This document shows positions 43,327-53,700 of a DNA stretch of 64,000 nucleotides, piece by piece. The position numbers and the translations under genes are program-made. The stretch is from Lonepinella sp051851555 (GTDB lineage: Bacteria; Pseudomonadota; Gammaproteobacteria; Enterobacterales; Pasteurellaceae): positions 1 to 64,000 of the forward strand of contig NZ_JBPDVH010000004.1 of assembly GCF_051851555.1 (NCBI RefSeq), given 5' to 3'. The notes under the pieces were generated by a model, which ran no database searches, had not been told where the DNA came from, and saw only the letters and a program-made list of their open reading frames with translations. The stretch's first letter is position 1. Each line of letters begins with the position of its first letter.

Positions 43327-45201
43327 TTACATTGCCAAACGGCGTAAGTCTGCTAATACACCACCAATAAAGCTAATAAATCTCGCTCCATCGGCACCAT
43401 CAATCACACGGTGATCGAAAGATAAAGATAAAGGTAACATCAAGCGTGGAGCAAATTCTTTACCGTTCCACACTGGTGCCATTTCAGATTTAGATACCCC
43501 TAAAATCGCCACTTCAGGTGCATTGACAATCGGTGCGAAGTGCGTGGTACCCAAGCCACCAATACTGGAAATAGTGAAACAGCCACCTTGCATATCCGAG
43601 GCAGTTAATTTACCTGCACGGGCTTTTTTGGACACTTCCATCAATTCACGGGAAAGCTCGATAATGCCTTTTTTGTTCACATCTTTGAACACTGGCACCA
43701 CTAAACCGTTTGGTGTGTCCACGGCCACGCCGATATTGACATATTTTTTCAAGGTTAAGCGTTGACCATCTTCAGAAATGGAGCTGTTAAAGCGAGGGAA
43801 TGCCTCCAAGGCTTTGGCAGCGGCTTTCATGATAAATACCACTGGAGTGATTTTCACGTCGAGTTTTTGTTTTTCCGCTAATTTGTTTTGTTCTTTACGG
43901 AAATCTTCTAAATCCGTAATATCCGCACGGTCGAAGTGTGTCACATGTGGAATCATCACCCAGTTACGGTGTAAGTTCGCACCAGAAATCTTGTTGATAC
44001 GTGTTAACTCAACTTCTTCCACTTCACCAAATTTGCTGAAATCTACTTTCGGCCATGGTAACAAGCCTAAACCGGCACCATTAGCGGCACCTGAATTTGC
44101 TGACGCACCACTTTCAAGGGCTGCAATCGCTGCTTTCACGTAGGCTTGAACGTCCTCTTTTAAGATACGACCTTTACGACCTGTGCCTTTCACTTTATCA
44201 AGGTTCACGCCAAATTCACGGGCTAAACGACGAACCACTGGCGTTGCATGTGCAAAGGTGCTACTTGCTGTCACGCTATCTTGATTGACAGGTGCAAGAG
44301 ATTGTGCAGGGGTGGCAGGCGCAGATTGTGGCGCACTTGGTGCTGGCGCTGCTGCTTGTGCAACGGGTGCAGGTGCGGCACCCGCCACTTCAAATTTCAT
44401 AATTAATGAACCCGTTGAGACTTTATCGCCTGATTTCACTAAAATTTCTTTCACTACACCGGCAAACGGTGCAGGCACTTCCATTGAGGCTTTATCGCCC
44501 TCAACGGTAATTAAAGATTGTTCTTCGCTGATACTGTCGCCGACATTGACCATAATTTCAGTCACGTTAACTTCATCAGAACCGATATCTGGGACATTAA
44601 CCTCTTTCACGGCGGATTGTGTTGGAGCCGCCGCAGGCGCTTGTGCAGCAGGTGCAGCCGCTGCAGGGGCAGAGCCAGTTTCAAATTTCATAATCAATTT
44701 ACCGGTGGCCACTTTATCGCCAACATTAATTAAGATTTCTTTCACCACGCCTGCGATTGGGGCTGGCACTTCCATGGAGGCCTTGTCACCCTCAACGTTA
44801 ATGATAGATTGATCCACCTCGACTTTATCACCCACTTTAACCATGATTTCGGTCACGTTAACTTCGTCAGATCCAATATCTGGCACATTCACTTCAACCA
44901 CTGCGGAGGCGGTTGGCGCTGCCGCAGGTGCGGTTTCGGCTTTTGGTGCTTCAGCAGCAGGTGCTGCACCGGCCGCCTCTAATTCGAGCATTGGCGTGCC
45001 TGTTGACACTTTGTCGCCCACTTTCACTAAAACCGCTTTTACGACACCGGCCTCAGGGGCAGGGACTTCCATTGAGGCTTTATCCCCCTCAACATTAATA
45101 ATGGATTGATCCACTGCAATGGTATCGCCCACATTCACCATCACTTCCGTTACGGTGACTTCATCACTACCAATATCTGGCACTTGAATTTGTTTTGACA
45201 T
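43327..45201 (-). CDS. aceF: Pyruvate dehydrogenase E2, dihydrolipoamide acetyltransferase with three lipoyl domains
   Basis: A 624-residue E2 core protein. Three N-terminal lipoyl domains each have the DKA motif, with lipoylated lysines Lys41, Lys140 and Lys237. They are joined by Ala/Pro-rich linkers, followed by a peripheral-subunit-binding domain (RRLAREFGVNLDKVKGTGRKGRI, about 328-350). The catalytic domain has the C-terminal DHRVIDGA with active-site His597. The three lipoyl domains are near-identical to each other, also at DNA level, indicating ongoing gene conversion. It lies between aceE and lpdA. Confidence 0.96.
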   Translation of the reverse strand: MSKQIQVPDIGSDEVTVTEVMVNVGDTIAVDQSIINVEGDKASMEVPAPEAGVVKAVLVKVGDKVSTGTPMLELEAAGAAPAAEAPKAETAPAAAPTASAVVEVNVPDIGSDEVNVTEIMVKVGDKVEVDQSIINVEGDKASMEVPAPIAGVVKEILINVGDKVATGKLIMKFETGSAPAAAAPAAQAPAAAPTQSAVKEVNVPDIGSDEVNVTEIMVNVGDSISEEQSLITVEGDKASMEVPAPFAGVVKEILVKSGDKVSTGSLIMKFEVAGAAPAPVAQAAAPAPSAPQSAPATPAQSLAPVNQDSVTASSTFAHATPVVRRLAREFGVNLDKVKGTGRKGRILKEDVQAYVKAAIAALESGASANSGAANGAGLGLLPWPKVDFSKFGEVEEVELTRINKISGANLHRNWVMIPHVTHFDRADITDLEDFRKEQNKLAEKQKLDVKITPVVFIMKAAAKALEAFPRFNSSISEDGQRLTLKKYVNIGVAVDTPNGLVVPVFKDVNKKGIIELSRELMEVSKKARAGKLTASDMQGGCFTISSIGGLGTTHFAPIVNAPEVAILGVSKSEMAPVWNGKEFAPRLMLPLSLSFDHRVIDGADGARFISFIGGVLADLRRLAM

Positions 45202-45330
45202 TTTTATCTTCCTTCTCTGTGCTTGCGGCTAACAGACAAAAATAGCTGTTTTTTCACCGCACTTTAAAACCATTCTCATGAATTATATAACGTGGAGAGA
45301 AAATCTCTCCCACGTTATGCAATGATTTTA

Positions 45331-47988
45331 TTAAGCGTATAACGGATTAACACGTTCTGTTTTTAAACCGTATTTTTCAATGGCTTGTTCAACCACTTTC
45401 GCCTCAATGGTGCCTTCTTTCGCTAATTGAGATAATGCAGCCACAACCACATAATACTCATTCACTTCAAAGTGTTCACGTAAGTTTTCACGACCATCTG
45501 AACGACCGAAACCGTCTGTCCCTAACACATGATAATGTTTGCTTGGTACATAAGCACGGATTTGTTCCGCATAAAGTTTCATATAGTCGGTTGATGCGAC
45601 TGTTGGTAAATCCGCTAAAACTTGTGCCACATAAGGTACACGTTGTGTTTCGGTTGGGTGTAATAAGTTCCAACGTACTGCGTCTGCTCCCTCACGGCCT
45701 AATTCATTGAATGATGGCGCACTGAATACATCGGCTGTCACACCGTAGTCATTGGCTAAGATTTGAGCCGCTGTACGCACATGACGCATAATGGCACCAG
45801 AACTTAATAATTGAACGTGGCCTTTGCCTTTACCTTGTACGGTTTCAAATTTATACAAACCTTTACGAATACCTTCCTCTGCACCGGCTGGCATAGCAGG
45901 TTGTTCAGTCACTTCGTTTAAGGTAGTGATGTAATAGAACACGTTTTCTTGTTTTTCACCGTACATACGGTTGATACCGTCTTGGATAATGACGGCCACT
46001 TCAAAGGCAAAGGCTGGATCGTAAGTGATACAGTTTGGAATCACGCCCGCTTGAATATGGCTGTGACCATCTTCATGTTGTAAGCCCTCACCGTTTAAGG
46101 TTGTACGGCCTGATGTACCGCCGATCATGAAACCACGAGCTAATTGGTCACCGGCTAACCACATCATATCGCCTACACGTTGGAAACCAAACATGGAGTA
46201 ATACACGAAGAATGGAATCATCGGTAAGTTATTGACAGAGTAAGAGGTTGCTGCGGCGACCCAAGAGGCGGTGGCCCCTAATTCGTTGATACCCTCTTGC
46301 AATACTTGGCCATCTGTTGCCTCACGATAGTAAGCCACTAATTCACGGTCAGATGGAACATAGTTTTGACCTGCTGGGCTGTAAATACCGATTTGACGGA
46401 ATAATCCCTCCATACCAAAAGTACGAGCCTCGTCCGCAATAATTGGCACGATAGTTTTACCGATATTTTTGTCTTTTAATAAGGTGTTTAACACACGGCT
46501 GAATGCCATCGTGGTAGAAATACCACGTGGCTGTTCTTCTAACAAGGCTTGGAATTCTGACAATGCAGGCACTTTATATTCCACATCAAATGCTTTACGA
46601 CGTGCCGGCACATAACCATTTAAGGCTTTACGGTGGTTGTGCAGATATTCATATTCTTCTGAACCCTCTGCAAATTTGATGTATTCTAATTTTTCTACTT
46701 GCTCATCAGTTAATGGCAAATGGAAATGATCACGGAAACCTTTTAAGCTATCCAATGACATTTTTTTCGATTGGTGAGCGGTGTTTTTACTTTCCGCCTC
46801 TGGGATTTTATAACCTTTCACCATGTGTGATAAAATCACCACCGGTTTGTCGGCTTTTTGCGCTTTAGCAAAGGCTGCATACATTTTTTCACTGTCATGA
46901 CCACCACGGCGTAATGCCCAAATTTCATCATCAGTCCAGTCAGCCACTAATGCCGCAGTTTCTGGATAACGACCGAAGAAGTGTTCACGTACATAAGCAC
47001 CATTTTTGGACTTGAATGTTAAGTAGTCGCCATCAACCACTTCCATCATTAATTGCGCTAATTTACCAGAGGTATCTTTGGCAAATAATTTATCCCAACT
47101 GCTGCCCCATAATACTTTAATGACTTCCCAACCTGCACCGCTGAATAAGCCCTCTAATTCTTGAACGATTTTACCGTTACCATGTACTGGGCCATCTAAA
47201 CGTTGTAAATTACAGCTAATCACAAAAATTAAGTTATCTAATTTTTCACGAGCTGCAACCGTAATCGCCCCTTTAGATTCGATTTCGTCCATTTCACCGT
47301 CGCCTAAGAACGCATAGACTTTTTGGTTAGAGGTATCTTTTAAATTACGGTTATGTAAATATTTTAAGAAACGGGCGCTATAAATCGCATTCACTGGGCC
47401 TAATCCCATAGATACGGTAGAGAATTGCCAGAACTCAGGCATTAATTTCGGGTGTGGGTAAGAAGATAATCCATCCACAAAGGCCTCTTGACGGAAATTA
47501 TCTAATTGTTCTTCGGTTAAACGTCCCTCTACAAAGGCACGGGCATAAATACCAGGTGCCGCATGGCCTTGAGAGAAAATTAAATCGCCGCCGTCTTTTT
47601 CTGTCGCCGCTTTAAAGAAATGGTTATAACACACTTCATACATAGAGGCCGCAGATTGATAGGTAGAAATATGGCCACCTAAATCCAAATCTTTTTTCTG
47701 ACTACGTAATACCATGGCAATCGCATTCCAACGCACCGCAGAACGAACACGACGTTCAATATCTTTGTTACCTGGGTAAGGAGGTTGTTCTGAGGCAGGA
47801 ATGGTATTTACATAAGCGGTGGTTGCACCGGCTGGGAGAGGAACGGCTTGGCTACGAGCATGTTGCATGATTTGCTCAACAATAAACTGAGCTCGTTCTG
47901 TGCCTTCTTCACGAATAATTGAATCAATCGCCAATAGCCAATCTTGAGTTTCGATTGGATCTACGTCATTCTTCACGATTTCTGACAT
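45331..47988 (-). CDS. aceE: Pyruvate dehydrogenase E1 component
   Basis: An 885-residue homodimeric E1 that decarboxylates pyruvate with TPP and acetylates E2. The TPP/Mg motif GDGEMDEIESKG (about 229-240) and the segments QDWLLAIDSI near the N-terminus and GGTSGRTTLNGEGLQHEDGHSH (about 640-661) are diagnostic. The enzyme's need for TPP ties it to the thiamine uptake genes in this window. No pdhR regulator is adjacent; about 300 bases upstream have no gene. Confidence 0.97.
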   Translation of the reverse strand: MSEIVKNDVDPIETQDWLLAIDSIIREEGTERAQFIVEQIMQHARSQAVPLPAGATTAYVNTIPASEQPPYPGNKDIERRVRSAVRWNAIAMVLRSQKKDLDLGGHISTYQSAASMYEVCYNHFFKAATEKDGGDLIFSQGHAAPGIYARAFVEGRLTEEQLDNFRQEAFVDGLSSYPHPKLMPEFWQFSTVSMGLGPVNAIYSARFLKYLHNRNLKDTSNQKVYAFLGDGEMDEIESKGAITVAAREKLDNLIFVISCNLQRLDGPVHGNGKIVQELEGLFSGAGWEVIKVLWGSSWDKLFAKDTSGKLAQLMMEVVDGDYLTFKSKNGAYVREHFFGRYPETAALVADWTDDEIWALRRGGHDSEKMYAAFAKAQKADKPVVILSHMVKGYKIPEAESKNTAHQSKKMSLDSLKGFRDHFHLPLTDEQVEKLEYIKFAEGSEEYEYLHNHRKALNGYVPARRKAFDVEYKVPALSEFQALLEEQPRGISTTMAFSRVLNTLLKDKNIGKTIVPIIADEARTFGMEGLFRQIGIYSPAGQNYVPSDRELVAYYREATDGQVLQEGINELGATASWVAAATSYSVNNLPMIPFFVYYSMFGFQRVGDMMWLAGDQLARGFMIGGTSGRTTLNGEGLQHEDGHSHIQAGVIPNCITYDPAFAFEVAVIIQDGINRMYGEKQENVFYYITTLNEVTEQPAMPAGAEEGIRKGLYKFETVQGKGKGHVQLLSSGAIMRHVRTAAQILANDYGVTADVFSAPSFNELGREGADAVRWNLLHPTETQRVPYVAQVLADLPTVASTDYMKLYAEQIRAYVPSKHYHVLGTDGFGRSDGRENLREHFEVNEYYVVVAALSQLAKEGTIEAKVVEQAIEKYGLKTERVNPLYA

Positions 47989-48249
47989 AGTCTTTTCCTT
48001 ATTTTGATGTTAATAAAATTATGTTTAGCCTGTTGCCAAACGACGGGTGGATAACTAAATTGCTACTCTCTTGATTAGTGAATGCGCTTTTCTCATCCAT
48101 TTAAAAAATTTTTTAAATTTTATTAGATTTTTTTAATCAAGCATAGCGATATTTCACTAAATTTTAACATTATTTTTTTGAAATATCACGAAATAAGTAA
48201 AATTTTGACCGCACTTTAACCGTTCCTCCCGTTGAATCGCCCCTAAAAG

Positions 48250-48280
48250 AAAAATCACCGCAGAAAGTGCGGTGATTTTT
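48250..48280. terminator. Terminator after lldD
   Basis: AAAAATCACCGCA (48250-48262) and TGCGGTGATTTTT (48268-48280) form a 13-bp stem, with A and T runs on both sides. It serves the minus-strand lldPD unit. The 298-base region from here to aceE holds nothing else recognisable besides AT-rich sequence. Confidence 0.88.
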
Positions 48281-48286
48281 TCAGGG

Positions 48287-49450
48287 TTATTTTGTTGCGT
48301 CAGTCAATAACTTTTCGTAATCCACAAGCGCACGAGACGTAATGTCGCTAATTCGTTGATTACTGGTTAAGGTCATGGCGACACGCATTTCTTTTTTGAA
48401 AATATCCAACATATTTTCCACCCCCGCACGGCCCGCCGCACCAAGGGCATAAACAAATGAACGACCAAGCATGGTGGCATCTGCTCCTAATGCGATCATA
48501 CGTACGACGTCTAATCCGTTACGAATGCCCGAATCAGCAAGAATTTTAATATCCCCTTTCACCGCATCCGCAATTGGTGGCAAGGCACGGGCTGAAGAAA
48601 GCACGCCATCAAGTTGGCGACCACCGTGATTTGATACCACAATACCATCAGCACCAAAACGCACCGCATCTTTCGCATCTTCGGGATCCAAAATGCCTTT
48701 GATCACCATTGGGCCGTCCCAGAACTCACGGATCCACTCTAAATCTTTCCAAGAAATAGACGGATCGAAGTTTTGGGTTAACCAACCGATATAGTCATCA
48801 AGATTAATTGGTTTTCCCATATAAGTAGACACATTGCCTAAGGTGTGCGGTTTGCCTTTAATACCCACGTCCCACGCCCAGAATGGGTGAGTCATGCCTT
48901 GTAATACACGGCGAATTTCTTTATATGGGCCACTCATGCCGGAGTGCATATCACGATAACGAGCGCCTGGGGTTGGCATATCCACAGTAAATACCAAGGT
49001 AGAACAACCGGCGGCTTTCGCACGTTCCAAGGCATTTTTCATAAAGCCACGATCTTTCAACACATAAAGTTGGAACCACATTGGGCGTTTAATGGCCGGC
49101 GCCACTTCTTCAATCGGGCAAATCGACACGGTAGATAGCGTAAATGGAATGCCTTTATTATCCGCCGCTTGTGCCGCTTGCACTTCACCACGACGGGCAT
49201 TCATACCTAATGCACCGACAGGCGCTAATGCCACAGGCATCGATAATTTTTCGCCAAATAGCTCAATTTCCGTGTCTAATTGTGACATATCTTTTAATAC
49301 ACGTTGTCTTAACGCAATATCGGCTAAATCCGTCACATTGCGTTCTAAGGTACGTTCTGCATAAGAACCGCCATCCGCATAATGGAACATAAATGGCGGA
49401 ACTTTGCGTCTGGCCGCTTCACGGTAGTCATTGGCTGATGAAATAATCAT
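48287..49450 (-). CDS. lldD: L-lactate dehydrogenase (quinone, FMN-dependent)
   Basis: A 387-residue FMN enzyme oxidising L-lactate to pyruvate at the membrane. Conserved parts are the N-terminal SSANDYREAARRKVPPFMFHYADGG, the FMN-site LAPVGALGMNARRGE, and the catalytic VSNHGGRQLDG with active-site His (about residue 275). It follows lldP after 32 bases on the same strand, so the two are an operon feeding pyruvate to the dehydrogenase coded next door. Confidence 0.96.
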   Translation of the reverse strand: MIISSANDYREAARRKVPPFMFHYADGGSYAERTLERNVTDLADIALRQRVLKDMSQLDTEIELFGEKLSMPVALAPVGALGMNARRGEVQAAQAADNKGIPFTLSTVSICPIEEVAPAIKRPMWFQLYVLKDRGFMKNALERAKAAGCSTLVFTVDMPTPGARYRDMHSGMSGPYKEIRRVLQGMTHPFWAWDVGIKGKPHTLGNVSTYMGKPINLDDYIGWLTQNFDPSISWKDLEWIREFWDGPMVIKGILDPEDAKDAVRFGADGIVVSNHGGRQLDGVLSSARALPPIADAVKGDIKILADSGIRNGLDVVRMIALGADATMLGRSFVYALGAAGRAGVENMLDIFKKEMRVAMTLTSNQRISDITSRALVDYEKLLTDATK

Positions 49451-49482
49451 ATTTTATACCTCTCTTATAAATTATTATTTTG

Positions 49483-51078
49483 TTAAATCGAATAGAACAT
49501 TGGCACAATAAAGGTCGCTGCCAGTGCCGCAATGATGCCATAAATAAACATTGGGATCGCGGTTTTCTTCAAGATCTCACCCTCTTGGTTCGGTAAATTC
49601 ACAATGGTGCTTACCGCAATAATGTTATTTACGCAGATCATATTCCCCATGGCACCGCCCACAGATTGCAAAGCCAAAATAAGCGAAACATTTAAGCCGG
49701 CTAATTCTGCGGTTGAAATTTGTACACCACCAAAGGTCAAGTTAGATACGGTATTTGAACCAGAGAAGAATGCGCCAATAGCCCCTAAGTAAGCAGAGAA
49801 ATAGGTCCAAGATTCACCGGCAACATTGGCAAAACCTGTACCGATAATTTTCACCATTGAACTGTCACCACCCATGGTCATTAATTTCACCATCACCAAA
49901 GCACCAAACATGGCCCAGAATGGTCGAATACCTTGTTTAATACTGCGCATGGCAATTTGGTGTACGGATTTTACACTTAAACGATAAATGAAGAAAGTCA
50001 GTAATGATACCACACCAAACGGAATTAACGCTGGTACATAAAGTAAACGGTAGTTATCCGATACACCGGTTTCAAAAATATTACTTAATGAAAACACTAA
50101 ACCTTTGGTAATCGCAAAATCACCTAAATAACCCCATGACGCATTGATCCATGGTGTTTTATCTTGAATCATGGCGTTAAAAGGTAATTGCGGTAAACGA
50201 GTTAAAATTAACAACGTAATAAGCAATAAGGTTGGCGATAATGCTTTAAATACTTCGCCTTTCGTCACGGCTGCTGCATACTCAGAAGCCTCCGTTTTCA
50301 CTAAGCCAATGCCAAAATTAGCCACGGCAATGGAAATTAATAAACCGATTGCCCCACCCACCAATGATGGAAATTCATAGTTAAATTGTGCGAGTAATAC
50401 ATAGGGAACCACACAAGAAAGAATACTGATGTAAACGAAAATAATGTTACGTTTAACGTCTTTCCACTCTACCACAAATAATAACGCAATCACAGGGATC
50501 ACTAAAGCGGCTACGGCATGGATTAACGCTGTCATGCCACCGATTTCAAGAATTTGTTCAGCAGGTAAATTGAGTGGCGAAAGGCCAAACCACGTTGGCG
50601 TACCTACCGCACCAAAAGACACAGGAATGGAGTTCATGGCTAACGCTAAACAAGCCACACGGAACGGTTTAAACCCTAAACCAATTAAGATCGGTGCTGC
50701 AATAGCAGGCGGTGTGCCCCAACCACTGGCGCCCTCAAGCATAAAAGCAAATGCCCATGCAATAATCATTAATTGTGCTACTGGATTTGGATTGATGGTG
50801 GCTAACCATTTACGCAAGGTATTAATGGCACCAGAATCTTCCAAGGTTCTGTGGAATAAGATCGCACCAAAAATAACCGTAATCGGCACTAAGGTGGAAA
50901 GATAGCCCGATACTACATTGGCGTTAACCAACACTAAATCAGCATCAAAATAAAAAACCTTAATTAAATAAACCAATATTGCAATCATTGGCAACGCAAT
51001 ATAGGACGGAACAGGATTGCGTTTAACCATTAAATAAATGAGCAATGCAATTGGAAAAATACTTAAAAATAACGCCAT
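49483..51078 (-). CDS. lldP: L-lactate permease
   Basis: A 531-residue inner-membrane lactate:proton symporter with about 12-14 membrane segments (LctP family). The segment AFMLEGASGWGTPPAIAAPILIGLGF (about 110-135) is diagnostic. The start is taken at the ATG at 51078 (MALFLSIF) because AGAGAGG-type ribosome site GAGAGG lies 7 bases upstream; an upstream in-frame start at 51099 would bury that site. A CRP-like site lies about 85 bases upstream. Confidence 0.94.
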   Translation of the reverse strand: MALFLSIFPIALLIYLMVKRNPVPSYIALPMIAILVYLIKVFYFDADLVLVNANVVSGYLSTLVPITVIFGAILFHRTLEDSGAINTLRKWLATINPNPVAQLMIIAWAFAFMLEGASGWGTPPAIAAPILIGLGFKPFRVACLALAMNSIPVSFGAVGTPTWFGLSPLNLPAEQILEIGGMTALIHAVAALVIPVIALLFVVEWKDVKRNIIFVYISILSCVVPYVLLAQFNYEFPSLVGGAIGLLISIAVANFGIGLVKTEASEYAAAVTKGEVFKALSPTLLLITLLILTRLPQLPFNAMIQDKTPWINASWGYLGDFAITKGLVFSLSNIFETGVSDNYRLLYVPALIPFGVVSLLTFFIYRLSVKSVHQIAMRSIKQGIRPFWAMFGALVMVKLMTMGGDSSMVKIIGTGFANVAGESWTYFSAYLGAIGAFFSGSNTVSNLTFGGVQISTAELAGLNVSLILALQSVGGAMGNMICVNNIIAVSTIVNLPNQEGEILKKTAIPMFIYGIIAALAATFIVPMFYSI

Positions 51079-51158
51079 AGAAACCTCTCTAAAAAACACG
51101 GCAAATAGGTCGGGTATTCTATAAGAATCTCAAAATAAAAACAGAAGAAAGTTACAAA

Positions 51159-51178
51159 TTTGTGATCTGCGTTACATT
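51159..51178 (-). promoter_or_regulatory. CRP-like site upstream of lldP
   Basis: TGTGATCTGCGTTACA (51161-51176) flanked by AAATT and TTTT matches the CRP consensus TGTGA-N6-TCACA except for one base. Its position about 85-100 bases upstream of the lldP start fits an activator site. It would tie lactate use to carbon state and to the nearby PTS genes. Confidence 0.5.
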
Positions 51179-51252
51179 TTTACAACACAATCGCTTATTT
51201 TACATTCAATCTATCGCTATACGTTGATTTTTACGGCGTTAAAAATAGAAAA

Positions 51253-51269
51253 GCTCGCCAATGGCGAGC
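51253..51269. terminator. Terminator after crr
   Basis: GCTCGCC (51253-51259) and GGCGAGC (51263-51269) form a tight GC-rich hairpin with a 3-base loop. On the minus strand it is followed by TTTCTATTTTT, fitting termination of ptsHI-crr. Confidence 0.8.
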
Positions 51270-51290
51270 CTTTAAATAAATAATATCGTA

Positions 51291-51791
51291 TTATTTTTTC
51301 AATACTAAAACCACCGATTCACCGGCAACCACATCACCCACTTTTTTACTAATATGGCTGATTTCGTCCATATTAGAAATCACCACAGGGGTTAACACAG
51401 ATTTTGCTCTTTGTTCTAATGAAGCAAGATCAAATTCAATCACCGTGTCACCACGTTTAACGGTTTGGCCCTCTTTAGCCACACGGGTAAAGCCCTCACC
51501 TTTTAATTCCACGGTATCAATACCAAAGTGAACGAATAATTCAACGCCCTCTTTAGATTCCATTGAAAACGCATGGTTGGTTTCAAAGATTTTACCAATC
51601 ACACCATCAACAGGTGCCACAATTTTGTTACTGTTCGGGCGAATTGCAATACCGTCACCAACAATTTTCTCAGAGAAAACGACATCTGGTACATCTTCAA
51701 TATTCACAATTTCACCTGAAAGTGGCGCATAGATTTCCACTTCAACAGCGTGACTTTCTTTTGCACCAAATAATTTATCAAAAAATCCCAT
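51291..51791 (-). CDS. crr: PTS glucose-specific EIIA component
   Basis: A 166-residue phosphocarrier. The phosphorylated His88 is in VELFVHFGIDTVEL, and its partner His73 lies in ETNHAFS. In enteric bacteria its phosphorylation state controls adenylate cyclase and inducer exclusion. The gene is last in ptsH-ptsI-crr. Confidence 0.96.
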   Translation of the reverse strand: MGFFDKLFGAKESHAVEVEIYAPLSGEIVNIEDVPDVVFSEKIVGDGIAIRPNSNKIVAPVDGVIGKIFETNHAFSMESKEGVELFVHFGIDTVELKGEGFTRVAKEGQTVKRGDTVIEFDLASLEQRAKSVLTPVVISNMDEISHISKKVGDVVAGESVVLVLKK

Positions 51792-51860
51792 TTTTTACTC
51801 TCCTGCTTGCTATATGAACAAAGATTTTGCGTATTTTAACCCAAAATCTTTGCTTTGTAT

Positions 51861-53588
51861 CTAGTTAAATGCGTTTTCTTTTAAGAAATCGTCTACTAAT
51901 TTCTCAATTTCCACCGCAGTTGGTTGTTGTAACGCTTGCTCTGCTAATGCTTTGGCATCTTGATAATTGACGTTACGAATAATTTTCTTAATGGCTGGCA
52001 CAGAGATAGCACTCATACTGAATTCGTCTAAGCCCATACCTAACAATAAGACAGTGGCCCGTTCATCACCGGCTAATTCACCACACATACCCGTCCATTT
52101 GCCTTCCGCATGAGAGGCGTCAATCACTTGCTTGATTAAACCTAACACCGACGGCGCCAATGGATTATATAAATGAGAAATCATTTCATTACCACGGTCA
52201 ACCGCTAAGGTATATTGGGTTAAGTCATTGGTACCAATACTGAAGAAATCCACTTCTTTGGCTAAGAATTTGGCATTCACCGCTGCTGATGGGGTTTCCA
52301 CCATCACACCAATTTGAATATTTTCATCAAAGGCTTTGCCCTCGTTGCGTAATGCTTGTTTCAAGGTTTCAATAACAGATTTCAGCTCACGAATTTCTTC
52401 CACCGAAATAATCATTGGGAACATCACCGCTAATTTACCAAAGGCGGAGGCACGTAACACGGCACGTAATTGGGCGGTTAAAATTTCACGACGATCTAAC
52501 GCAATACGAATCGCACGCCAACCTAAGAATGGATTCATTTCTTTAGGTAAATTTAAATACGGTAATTCTTTATCACCACCAATGTCCATGGTACGCAATA
52601 CCACAAGACGACCATTCATGGCCTCAACCACTTCTTTATAAGCAATAAATTGTTCTTCTTCGCTTGGTAACTGATCACGATCCATAAATAGAAACTCGGT
52701 ACGGTATAAACCAACACCCTCTGCGCCATTACGATCCGCACCATCACAATCACGAATGGTCCCAATATTGGCCACCACATCCACACGATGACCGTCTAAT
52801 GTCATGGCCGGTAAATCTTTTAATTTGGCCAATTCGGCTTTTTCGGCGGCTAATTTTTCTTGTGCCGCTTTTAACGAATCAATTTCAGCTTGCGTTGGAT
52901 TAACTAATACTTGGTTATTCACCGCATCTAATACTAAAAAATCACCGGTATTAACTAATTCAGTGACATTATTTGTCCCGACAATCGCTGGTAATTCCAA
53001 AGAACGTGCCATAATGGAAGTATGTGAAGTACGACCACCAATATCGGTAATAAAACCTAACACTTTATCTAAATTTAACTGTGCCGTTTCAGATGGCGTT
53101 AAATCATAAGCAACCAAAATCACTTCTTCATTAATATCACCTAAATCCACAATTTTCATGCCGAGAATATTTTTAATCAAACGATTACCAATATCCCGAA
53201 TATCGCCGGCACGTTCTTTTAAATATTCATCATCAATTTCAGACAACATGGTCACTTGCTGATCGATAATCTTGCTCGCTGCCACGGCGGCATTGACTTT
53301 ATTTGAACGTAAATAATCAATGATTTCTTCTTCCAATTCCTCGTCTTCTAAGATCATCAAATGACCTTCAAAGATGGCAGCTTTATCTTCCCCTAAGGAT
53401 TTAAATGCACGATCACGAATAGAACTAAGTTGTTCAACGGCGTCCGTGCGTCCTTGATAAAAACGAGCGATTTCCTCATCAATTTTATCATCTGTAATTT
53501 TGTGCATATCAAGCACAATTTTTTCTTCTTTAAGGACGAGTGCGTTACCGAAAACAATACCTGGAGAGGCTGGAATTCCTGAAATCAT
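51861..53588 (-). CDS. ptsI: PTS enzyme I (phosphoenolpyruvate-protein phosphotransferase)
   Basis: A 575-residue enzyme passing phosphate from PEP to HPr. The phosphorylated His189 lies in GGRTSHTSIMARS. The PEP-binding domain shows GVGLYRTEFLFM (about 287-298) and FFSIGTNDLTQYTLAVDRGN with the later CGELAGDE Cys loop. Normal length. It lies between ptsH and crr; a hairpin lies in the 112-base gap to ptsH. Confidence 0.97.
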   Translation of the reverse strand: MISGIPASPGIVFGNALVLKEEKIVLDMHKITDDKIDEEIARFYQGRTDAVEQLSSIRDRAFKSLGEDKAAIFEGHLMILEDEELEEEIIDYLRSNKVNAAVAASKIIDQQVTMLSEIDDEYLKERAGDIRDIGNRLIKNILGMKIVDLGDINEEVILVAYDLTPSETAQLNLDKVLGFITDIGGRTSHTSIMARSLELPAIVGTNNVTELVNTGDFLVLDAVNNQVLVNPTQAEIDSLKAAQEKLAAEKAELAKLKDLPAMTLDGHRVDVVANIGTIRDCDGADRNGAEGVGLYRTEFLFMDRDQLPSEEEQFIAYKEVVEAMNGRLVVLRTMDIGGDKELPYLNLPKEMNPFLGWRAIRIALDRREILTAQLRAVLRASAFGKLAVMFPMIISVEEIRELKSVIETLKQALRNEGKAFDENIQIGVMVETPSAAVNAKFLAKEVDFFSIGTNDLTQYTLAVDRGNEMISHLYNPLAPSVLGLIKQVIDASHAEGKWTGMCGELAGDERATVLLLGMGLDEFSMSAISVPAIKKIIRNVNYQDAKALAEQALQQPTAVEIEKLVDDFLKENAFN

Positions 53589-53643
53589 AATTTACCTTCT
53601 GACTAAAATGAAAGGGTAATAAAATAAAAGCCACAACATCCCA

Positions 53644-53676
53644 CTTCTCTTAATGCAACAAATCCATGAAGAGAAG
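53644..53676 (-). other. Hairpin in the ptsH-ptsI gap
   Basis: CTTCTCTT (53644-53651) and AAGAGAAG (53669-53676) can pair around a 17-base loop. No U-run follows. It may be a stabilising or attenuating structure that keeps HPr above enzyme I. Confidence 0.35.
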
Positions 53677-53700
53677 AAAATGTATATGGCTAAACTAAAA

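Noticed and set aside
44285..44812. 175-residue open frame on the plus strand, Ala/Gly/Thr-rich
   Set aside because: It is the antisense shadow of the lipoyl-domain repeats and Ala/Pro linkers of aceF; another such frame lies at 44843-45109.
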